Below are positions 57,794 through 64,000 of a stretch of 64,000 bases of DNA, piece by piece. The stretch spans positions 32,713 to 96,712 of the forward strand of contig CANRGJ010000010.1 in NCBI GenBank assembly GCA_947630175.1, in the 5' to 3' direction. The position numbers and the translations under genes are program-made. The DNA is from an uncultured Ruminiclostridium sp. (GTDB taxonomy: Bacteria > Bacillota > Clostridia > Oscillospirales > Ruminococcaceae). Within the stretch, counting starts at the first letter, position 1. Each line of letters begins with the position of its first letter. Below the pieces are notes generated by a model. The model saw nothing but the letters and a program-made list of their open reading frames with translations, was not told where the DNA came from and ran no database searches.

Positions 57794-58759
57794 TTATTCA
57801 AAGGGGTATTTCACGCCCCAGCGGCCGCGGAGATAATCCATTATTTTCAGCATTTTCACCGTTTCGCTGTGGGGCATTTCCTCGGTCTCGCATTTGCCGT
57901 TTGCTATTGCGTCAACAGCGGCGTTGAGCTCAAAATCAAAGCCGTTTATCTGAGGTGGCGGGAGCAGCTCGCGGCGCTTGTAATTTTTAACTATCGTTAT
58001 CTTTCTTATATCAAGAAAATACTCAACCTCTATCCTGCCCTCGGTGCCGTAGATAACGCCGTTCCAGCCTGCCTCGGACAAAATGCTGCTGAAAAGCGCA
58101 GCCATTTTTCCGTCCTTGTAGGTTATTATGAAAGCGTTCTGGGCGTCAACGCCCTTGTCGGTGAGAACGGCGTGGGTGTCTATACGCACTATCTCGGAAT
58201 GTATTATCATTGAGGCGAAATTCAGCGGGTAGATACCTATATCAAGGAGAGCGCCGCCTGCAAGGGCAGGTTCAACAAGGCGGGGAACATCGGTGAGAAA
58301 TCCACCCGCAGAGGCGGTGACTGAAGTTACCTCGCCGATAACGCCCTCTTTTATCAGCTTTTGCATTTCCTTTTGCAAGGGGGCAAATCTTGTCCACATA
58401 GCTTCTCCCGCAAAAAGCCCCTTTTCCCTCGCTTTGGCGAAAACCTCCTCAGCTTGCTTTGCGTTTACCGCAAAGGGTTTTTCCACAAGGACGTTCCTGC
58501 CGTGTTCAAGGCACATAAGGGCATTTTCGGCGTGGAAGGTGTGAGGGGTGGCTATGTAGACTAAATCTATGTTTTCGTCCTTGGCAAGCTGCTCGTAACT
58601 GCCGTAAGCGGTCGGGGCATTGAACTCGTTTGCAAAGGACTGCGCCTTTTCAAGGGTCCTGCTGGCTATGGCGTATAATTGAGTATTCGGAGTTTCATTT
58701 ACGGTGTGCGCCATTTTTCTTGCGATAGTGCCTGTGCCGATAATTCCCACTTTAAACAT
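57794..58759 (-). CDS. Gfo/Idh/MocA-family oxidoreductase
   Basis: 321 residues. N-terminal NAD(P) Rossmann motif 'GIIGTGTIARKMA' (5-17), then 'ATPHTFHAENALMCLEHGRNVLVEKPFAVN' with the conserved E-K-P. Acts on sugars, inositols or related compounds. It starts four bases after the dipeptidase gene. Confidence 0.92.
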   Translation of the reverse strand: MFKVGIIGTGTIARKMAHTVNETPNTQLYAIASRTLEKAQSFANEFNAPTAYGSYEQLAKDENIDLVYIATPHTFHAENALMCLEHGRNVLVEKPFAVNAKQAEEVFAKAREKGLFAGEAMWTRFAPLQKEMQKLIKEGVIGEVTSVTASAGGFLTDVPRLVEPALAGGALLDIGIYPLNFASMIIHSEIVRIDTHAVLTDKGVDAQNAFIITYKDGKMAALFSSILSEAGWNGVIYGTEGRIEVEYFLDIRKITIVKNYKRRELLPPPQINGFDFELNAAVDAIANGKCETEEMPHSETVKMLKIMDYLRGRWGVKYPFE

Positions 58760-58763
58760 AATT

Positions 58764-60122
58764 TCAGTTCCTTTCTCCGCCGCAAAGCCTGATTATGGCT
58801 TTTGCGTATACCTCTGCCGCAGTGAGCAGGTCGGTTATCTTAGCGCGCTCGTCTGCGCCGTGTATGTGATTGTCTGCTCCGTCAAATTCGGGTCCGAAGG
58901 CCACGCCGCCCTCTATTCCGTGAACGTATGTCCCGCCGCCGATAGCTTTGCAATAGGGCTGTAAGCCTGTGACCTCGCCGTAGACTTCAAGCAGGGTCTT
59001 GACAAATTCGCCATCGGTATCGACGGTGTGAGGCTCGTTCCCGACGGAAGAAATAAGACGAAGTCCCGCCTTTTCTGCGGCGGCGGCAAAGGCTGAGATA
59101 ACGCCCGCTTTGGTGAGAGAAACGGGGTATCGCATATCCGCCTTGCAGGTGAGTGTTTTGTTTTCGTAATCTATTATGCTGAATACGCAGGTAGTTTCGC
59201 CTGAAGCGTCCTTGCAGGCAAGTCCGAGAGAGCCTGCGTCAGTTTCGCCGTGGGGGAACAGCTTCAGCAGAGCAGTAAGCATTTCACGGTCGATATCTGG
59301 CAGCGTTGTTTCAAGCAAAGCGGAAAACAGCTTGGTAAAAGCGTTTTCGCCTTGCTGAGGCATTGAGGCGTGAGCAGATATTCCCTTGCAGAGTATCTCT
59401 GTTTTGCCGTTTTCGTATTTTGAAGTTATTCCCTGCCCTTTAACGGAAATTTCTCCCTCAAGGACGGCGGTCACTTCGGAGGGAACGGCGTTCACAACGG
59501 TTCCGCCCTTTATGCTGATTATTTTTGAGCAGGAGAAAGCTCCGCCAAAGGTAAATCTCATCATTCCCTTTTCGGTGGTGATTATGGGAAAATCTGCGTC
59601 GGGGGTGAACACCATAGGCGGCATTTTCGCCATTTTGCAGTAAGCCTCGATATCCTTTTCACTGCCCGTTTCCTCGGAACAGCCCGCTATCAGGCGAACG
59701 TTTTGTTTAAGAGTATAGCCGCACTCTCTCACCGCTTTCATTGCAAAAAAAGCGGACAGGAGAGGTCCTTTGTCGTCGGTGGTACCTCTGCCGTACCAGA
59801 AGCCGTCCTGCTCCGTTACGGAATAGGGAGGAAAAGTCCAGTCCTTTTCCGTGACGGGGACTACGTCAAGGTGTGCAAGTATGCCAAGGCAAGGCTCGCC
59901 CTCGCCATACATATCGGCGCTGCCTGCGTAATAGTCGTAATTTCTGGTGGAAAAGCCGTTTTCCTCACATATTTTCAGAAACTCGTCCAGCGCGTCTCCG
60001 CAGTTCTTTCCGAAAGGATATTTTCCCTCGGCGTCGGCGCTGACTGAGGGTATCTTCACAAGGCGCCGGAGGGCGGCTTTGAAATTTTCCCTTTCCTTTT
60101 CAAGATATTCCTTTATCTCCAT
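58764..60122 (-). CDS. Sapep-type metallodipeptidase (M20, PepV-like)
   Basis: 452 residues of the M20 family: 'LGILAHLDVVPV' (His, Asp ligands), 'GRGTTDDKGPLLSAFFAM' (Asp and catalytic region), 'GCSEETGSEKD' (Glu base and ligand) and 'VHGIEGGVAFGPEF' near the end. Cleaves dipeptides in the cytoplasm with Mn2+ or Zn2+. Its ATG overlaps the stop of the zinc-ribbon gene (TAATG). Confidence 0.9.
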   Translation of the reverse strand: MEIKEYLEKERENFKAALRRLVKIPSVSADAEGKYPFGKNCGDALDEFLKICEENGFSTRNYDYYAGSADMYGEGEPCLGILAHLDVVPVTEKDWTFPPYSVTEQDGFWYGRGTTDDKGPLLSAFFAMKAVRECGYTLKQNVRLIAGCSEETGSEKDIEAYCKMAKMPPMVFTPDADFPIITTEKGMMRFTFGGAFSCSKIISIKGGTVVNAVPSEVTAVLEGEISVKGQGITSKYENGKTEILCKGISAHASMPQQGENAFTKLFSALLETTLPDIDREMLTALLKLFPHGETDAGSLGLACKDASGETTCVFSIIDYENKTLTCKADMRYPVSLTKAGVISAFAAAAEKAGLRLISSVGNEPHTVDTDGEFVKTLLEVYGEVTGLQPYCKAIGGGTYVHGIEGGVAFGPEFDGADNHIHGADERAKITDLLTAAEVYAKAIIRLCGGERN

Positions 60123-61216
60123 TAGTCCTTCTCCTTCTTGTCCTCGTCCTCGTCCTGAGTCTCGCTCAGCACGGACATTTTCGCTTTCTTTTCCTGATAT
60201 GCCTTGTAGTTTTTCTCACATTCCTTAACGAGCTTTCTTGCGTTTTTCAGTTCCCTGTCGGGCAGATGAAGCTCCAGCCTGCGGCGTTTGGTGGAGCCGT
60301 TGGAAAATTCCTGGGTGAAGGTGAGCTCCAGCTCGTTTTTGCGGGAGCTTATGTTTGCGATAGTGGCGTCGGGCTGTATCTTACGCCAGTGATAGTAATT
60401 CCCGCCGTAATATACGGAGCGTTCGCCGATCAGCACCTGTTCCCCGCCCTGGAGCATACGCTCGTAATTTATCTTCGGCATTATGAAAAACAGGGCGGCG
60501 AATATCACGAAAACGCCGAGGCTGAAGGCAAGGCTTATCCACATAAGGTTGGTTTTCACAATGGCGTCTGCAAGTATGTAAATGTAGTATGCGCTGAAAA
60601 GCAGTCCGATCAACGCCGCTATTAGGTACAAAAGCCTGTTCTTTTTTCTCGCTTTCTGCGCAAGGTCCTTTACCTCATCGTCCGTAAGAGCGTAGCTGAA
60701 CCTTACGCCCTTGCCCTTGAACATTCTTTTAAGGCGCAGAGCGTCGGGAAGGTAAAAGCCGAAATCCAGCGCCAGAACAACGGCGGTAAATACGGCGAAA
60801 ATTATGCCGAACACTATTTCAAGTCCGCCCAGCTTGACGTTAAAAAAGACGACGGTCAATACCGCAAGGACAGCCGCAAATACCAGGAGCCAGAGAAACG
60901 ACCACAGCACGGGGTTTTTCGGGCAGTAAAACTTGCGCTTTTTCACGGGCTTTTCGGAGGGGTGAGTTATCGTTCCCGTGTTGTACACGTCTATATTGTA
61001 CAGGGCGGACCTTACCTCCGCTGATTTTTCGGGAATCTTCTCCTGTTCCTCTGCTTCTGCCGTGTTGTCGGGCTGGTCGTCGGCTTGTATGGGTATTTCC
61101 TGCTCACAGGGCGCTTCTTCGCAAGGTGTTTCTTCAGCAATATTTTCCAGATCGGCTCCGCATTTTTCGCAGAATTTTCCGTCCTGATTTTCTGCTCCGC
61201 ATTGTTTGCACTGCAT
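60122..61216 (-). CDS. Zinc-ribbon membrane protein
   Basis: 364 residues. N-terminal zinc ribbon C-K-Q-C ... C-E-K-C (3-20), an acidic linker, then four membrane helices (about 105-125, 130-150, 195-215, 225-245) and a basic cytoplasmic end. No catalytic motif. First gene of the four-gene operon. Confidence 0.75.
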   Translation of the reverse strand: MQCKQCGAENQDGKFCEKCGADLENIAEETPCEEAPCEQEIPIQADDQPDNTAEAEEQEKIPEKSAEVRSALYNIDVYNTGTITHPSEKPVKKRKFYCPKNPVLWSFLWLLVFAAVLAVLTVVFFNVKLGGLEIVFGIIFAVFTAVVLALDFGFYLPDALRLKRMFKGKGVRFSYALTDDEVKDLAQKARKKNRLLYLIAALIGLLFSAYYIYILADAIVKTNLMWISLAFSLGVFVIFAALFFIMPKINYERMLQGGEQVLIGERSVYYGGNYYHWRKIQPDATIANISSRKNELELTFTQEFSNGSTKRRRLELHLPDRELKNARKLVKECEKNYKAYQEKKAKMSVLSETQDEDEDKKEKD

Positions 61217-61419
61217 ATATTTTCCGCCTTTCTTGTTTTTTTGATGAAGGATAATTTTGCTTATTTTTATTGTACCACACTTCGGCTTTTAAATCAACAG
61301 TATAAGGAACAAAACAAAAATCCCAAAATAATTTTTTCACAGGCATTGAAATTTTTGGAGAAATATAGTATAATTAGTTTGATTTGGTGTTCAACCGAGC
61401 AAAAGAAGGGGATACAGAT

Positions 61420-61854
61420 ATGACGATGAACGCATTGCGGCTGCTTGCCGCCGCTGGGGGGACGATACCCTCGGAAAACACTGACCTGATGTGGTCAACG
61501 CTGGTAACAGGCCTTGTGGTGGTGTTCCTTATACTGATAATACTGGTGGCTGTCCTGTGGGGAATGGGAAAGCTGATGAATATAAAAATAAAGCCTAAAA
61601 AGGAAAAGCCTGCTCCCGTTCAGAATACGGCAAGGCCTGCTCCCGCCGCTGTCCCTGCTCCCGTTGATATTCCCGAGGAGGAATATTACGACGAGGACGA
61701 CAGCGAGATAATCGCAGTCATCGCCGCCGCTATCGCCGCATACGGCGAGGCGGAGGGAAAGCAGTACAGGATCGCCTCCGTAAAGCGGCGTGAAAAGTCC
61801 CTGCGAAGCAGCTGGGGCGCTGCCGGCGTAAACGAGAGCATACGCCGTTTCTGA
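61420..61854 (+). CDS. OadG-family Na+-pump decarboxylase gamma subunit
   Basis: 144 residues from ATG 61,420 (GAAGGGG upstream). One membrane helix (about 25-48: 'LVTGLVVVFLILIILVAVLWGM'-like) followed by a Pro/Ala linker and an acidic segment with E-E-E-Y-Y, typical of OadG; ends in a basic part. It anchors and assembles the decarboxylase complex. 26 bp before the beta subunit. Confidence 0.8.
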   Translation: MTMNALRLLAAAGGTIPSENTDLMWSTLVTGLVVVFLILIILVAVLWGMGKLMNIKIKPKKEKPAPVQNTARPAPAAVPAPVDIPEEEYYDEDDSEIIAVIAAAIAAYGEAEGKQYRIASVKRREKSLRSSWGAAGVNESIRRF

Positions 61855-61880
61855 GAGAAAGAGAAAGGAAATGTTGACTG

Positions 61881-63077
61881 ATGTTTGACACTTTTATAGA
61901 AACGCTGAAAAATTTGTGGGAAAGCTCCGCTTTCTGCAATATCGGCTGGCAGCAGATACTTATGCTTCTGCTGTCCTTTGTGCTTATGTATCTTGCGATA
62001 GTAAAGCAGTTTGAGCCGCTTTTGCTTTTGCCCATAGCTTTCGGTATGGCTTTGACGAATATTCCCGGCGCAGAGCTTTATCACCCCGAATTTTTCCTTA
62101 CAAGCAGTGTGGATTACGGGCAGGTGCTGCACGACGGCGGTTTGCTTGACGTTCTTTATCTGGGCGTTAAATTGCAGATATTCCCACCGCTGATATTCCT
62201 GGGCGTGGGAACTATGACCGACTTCGGTCCGCTTATTGCAAACCCAAAGAGCTTTTTGCTGGGCGCCGCGGCGCAGGCGGGCATTTTCATCACCTTCCTG
62301 GGCGCTTGTGCGCTGAGTATGTCGGGTATACCAAATCTTGACTTCACAATGGAGGAAGCGGCGGCTATCGGTATCATAGGCGGTGCGGACGGTCCTACGG
62401 CGATATTCGTGACCACAAGGCTGGCGCCTCAGCTGTTAGGCTCAATAGCGGTGGCGGCGTACTCGTATATGGCTTTGGTTCCTGTTATTCAGCCGCCTAT
62501 AATGAAATTGCTCACCACCAAAAAGGAAAGAGCAATAAAAATGGAACAGCTCAGAGTTGTTACAAAGCGTGAAAAGATAATCTTCCCAATAGCGGTAACT
62601 ATTTTAGTATCCTTTATCGTTCCAGACGCCACTGCCCTTGTGGGAATGCTGATGCTGGGCAACCTGTTCCGTGAAAGTGGAGTTGTTGACAGGCTGGTAA
62701 AGACGGCGCAGAACGAACTGATGAATATTGTAACGATAATGCTGGGCGTTACCGTCGGCGCTACCGCTACTGCGGAAAACTTCCTGAACGGAAAAACGCT
62801 GGGGATAATCCTGCTGGGTCTTATCGCTTTCAGTATCGGTACTGCGGCGGGTGTGCTGTTTGCAAAGCTGATGAACAAGCTCAGCGGCGGCAGGATAAAT
62901 CCGCTTATCGGTTCTGCGGGCGTTTCAGCCGTTCCTATGGCCGCCCGTGTCAGCCAGAAGGTGGGCGCTGAGACTAATCCCTCAAACTTCCTGCTTATGC
63001 ACGCAATGGGACCGAATGTCGCTGGCGTTATCGGCTCGGCAGTCGCGGCAGGCGTGCTGTTGTCCATATTTGGTTGA
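61881..63077 (+). CDS. oadB: Na+-translocating decarboxylase beta subunit
   Basis: 398 residues, about nine to eleven membrane helices. Signature '[17 protein letters not shown]' (about 170-186), with the key Asp of OadB, and '[16 protein letters not shown]', '[33 protein letters not shown]'-type C-terminal region. It couples decarboxylation of carboxybiotin to Na+ export. The carboxyltransferase (alpha) and biotin carrier are not beside it. Confidence 0.93.
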   Translation: MFDTFIETLKNLWESSAFCNIGWQQILMLLLSFVLMYLAIVKQFEPLLLLPIAFGMALTNIPGAELYHPEFFLTSSVDYGQVLHDGGLLDVLYLGVKLQIFPPLIFLGVGTMTDFGPLIANPKSFLLGAAAQAGIFITFLGACALSMSGIPNLDFTMEEAAAIGIIGGADGPTAIFVTTRLAPQLLGSIAVAAYSYMALVPVIQPPIMKLLTTKKERAIKMEQLRVVTKREKIIFPIAVTILVSFIVPDATALVGMLMLGNLFRESGVVDRLVKTAQNELMNIVTIMLGVTVGATATAENFLNGKTLGIILLGLIAFSIGTAAGVLFAKLMNKLSGGRINPLIGSAGVSAVPMAARVSQKVGAETNPSNFLLMHAMGPNVAGVIGSAVAAGVLLSIFG

Positions 63078-63142
63078 GTTTATTCTTAAAGTCGCTTACA
63101 GGTATGACGGTCAATGGGATTGGAATTTGAAAGGGATAAATT

Positions 63143-63616
63143 ATGTATCCTATCAGAAAAATAAAACGTAACGAAGTGAATGAGGCTCTTGCACTTGCTT
63201 TAGAAGTTTTTATGCAGTTTGAAGCGCCTGATTATGCGCCGGAAGGGGTAACGACGTTTAAGCGTGACATCGTTGAGAATGAGGAATTTATCAATAATTG
63301 CAGGAATGGGATCTGTCCTATCTATGCGGCGTTTGACGGTAATAAAATAGTTGGAATTATGGGAATGCGTGCAGGCAAAACGCATATCAATCTGGCCTTT
63401 ACGAAAATGGAATATCAGCATCAAGGCGTTGCGACAGCCCTGTTTCGTTTTCTACTGGAGGACATACGAAAAGAAAATCCGTCCCTGAAAGAAATCACGT
63501 TGAATTCTTCCCCCTACGGGAAAGGTTTCTATCTTCACATTGGATTTATACCTTTGTCAGAGGAACAAGAAATTGACGGAATCAGATTTACACCGATGAA
63601 ATATGTTGTGCGCTAA
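63143..63616 (+). CDS. GNAT-family N-acetyltransferase
   Basis: 157 residues with 'IVGIMGMRAGKTHINLAFTKMEYQHQGVATALFRFL': strand 4 and the acetyl-CoA loop Q-x-x-G-V-A (about 95-100). Substrate unknown. AAAGGGA lies before the ATG. A small ACTGTT/ACAGT terminator follows. Confidence 0.87.
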   Translation: MYPIRKIKRNEVNEALALALEVFMQFEAPDYAPEGVTTFKRDIVENEEFINNCRNGICPIYAAFDGNKIVGIMGMRAGKTHINLAFTKMEYQHQGVATALFRFLLEDIRKENPSLKEITLNSSPYGKGFYLHIGFIPLSEEQEIDGIRFTPMKYVVR

Positions 63617-63932
63617 ATTCTGATTTATCCGTTAAATGAATTTTAATATGCGCACTTCTATGTGCACAAAAGCAGATGTTTTACGGGACTGTTCATAAAA
63701 CAGTATTTCTTTTTGGTTTGTCTGCAATCGACGCAGAAACCAAGACAGCAGATAGGAACGCTCTGATTGATGACAAAATCGTCGGGCGTTTTCTATTTGA
63801 TGTGGGCTGAAACTTTGGAAAAAATACGACTAACCGTCTTAACGTACAGTAGATTTCTTCACATTTGAATGGTATAATGTTAAGCGTCGAGTGGGCGACG
63901 GTTTGACAAATCGATATTTGATGGGAACAATT
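63617..63932 (+). other. Intergenic region with two terminators and a -10 box
   Basis: ACTGTT-CATAAA-ACAGT with T-run (about 63,684-63,712) ends the GNAT transcript. A second stem AACGCTC / GGGCGTT with TTTTC (63,757-63,793) follows. A TATAAT-type -10 (about 63,876) and a GCGTCG/CGACGG hairpin precede the last gene. No other gene is seen. Confidence 0.5.
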
Positions 63933-64000
63933 ATGGGGAAAGCATTATCTGATATGACATTAGAGGAATTGTGGGAGCTGTTTCCCATATTCCTTACCGA
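63933..64000 (+). CDS. GrpB-family protein, 3' part beyond the window
   Basis: The first 22 codons read MGKALSDMTLEELWELFPIF and run off the window. This is the usual opening of GrpB-like nucleotidyltransferase-fold proteins fused to or beside GNAT enzymes. An upstream in-frame ATG (63,921) is an alternative start. Confidence 0.6.
   Translation, partial: MGKALSDMTLEELWELFPIFLT

Noticed and set aside
1..64000. CRISPR array
   Set aside because: No regularly spaced identical repeats with unique spacers were seen; the repeats found are palindromes, RNA copies or protein repeats.

Overview
The window reads as Firmicutes (Clostridia) DNA, most likely from a Ruminococcus-like gut or rumen organism. 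Grounds: sigma-A promoters with 17-bp spacers, GGAGG ribosome sites, tRNA genes with encoded CCA, Thr-rich lipoproteins and a sortase-anchored surface protein, a glycan and glycogen metabolism gene set, and a conjugative element of clostridial type. The species call is inference.

Layout. About 1-35,830 is one integrative and conjugative element (ICE) whose left end and integrase lie outside the window. Its right end abuts the 3' end of a tRNA-Thr gene (35,830-35,905, minus strand), the probable integration site. In order it holds: a vapBC toxin-antitoxin pair; a divergent XRE repressor/ImmA protease switch with a promoter whose spacer is an operator palindrome; two small HTH proteins; a ~500-nt highly structured non-coding RNA; a ParA/ParB module with three identical 27-bp palindromes (candidate parS), one inside parB; an AT-rich cargo of a C5-cytosine methyltransferase overlapping a GHKL-ATPase/TIR protein, next to a broken methyltransferase; a CAP-domain lipoprotein and a 2159-residue thioester/VaFE adhesin; a type IV secretion set (VirB2-, VirB6-, VirB3- and VirB4-like); a type I toxin with antisense RNA plus two orphan copies of that RNA; an oriT-like region, ribbon-helix-helix protein and MobP-type relaxase with Sel1 repeats; and a block of polyvalent, probably recipient-directed proteins (Toprim primase-like, YodL/DUF3846, HipA-like kinase, ArdC-like antirestriction protease) followed by the VirD4 coupling protein.

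The most interesting pattern: four otherwise unrelated ICE proteins end in the same short C-terminus, an acidic stretch followed by [F/I]-x-Q-[S/T]-M. An orphan 3' gene remnant upstream of parA encodes the same tail, and a T4SS gene would carry it but for one CAA-to-TAA change. Codons differ between copies, so the conservation is at protein level. The carriers include a primase-like protein, an ArdC-like protein and a kinase, classes known or suspected to travel with transferred DNA. I propose a C-terminal translocation (coupling-protein) signal; this is inference.

From 35.8 kb on the DNA is chromosomal and richer in G+C: tRNA-Thr, a hairpin RNA, a lipoprotein, a degenerate signal-peptidase-like protein, htpG under a perfect CIRCE operator, GH13 and glycogen phosphorylase, a phosphatase, two TrkA-like proteins, tRNA-Leu and tRNA-Ser, an MFS exporter behind a leader-peptide/alternative-hairpin switch, a GH31 glycosidase, an Arc-like repressor, a lipid-anchored barnase with barstar, metY, mscS, a four-gene peptidase/oxidoreductase/esterase operon, Na+-pump decarboxylase subunits gamma and beta, a GNAT enzyme and the start of a GrpB-like gene.
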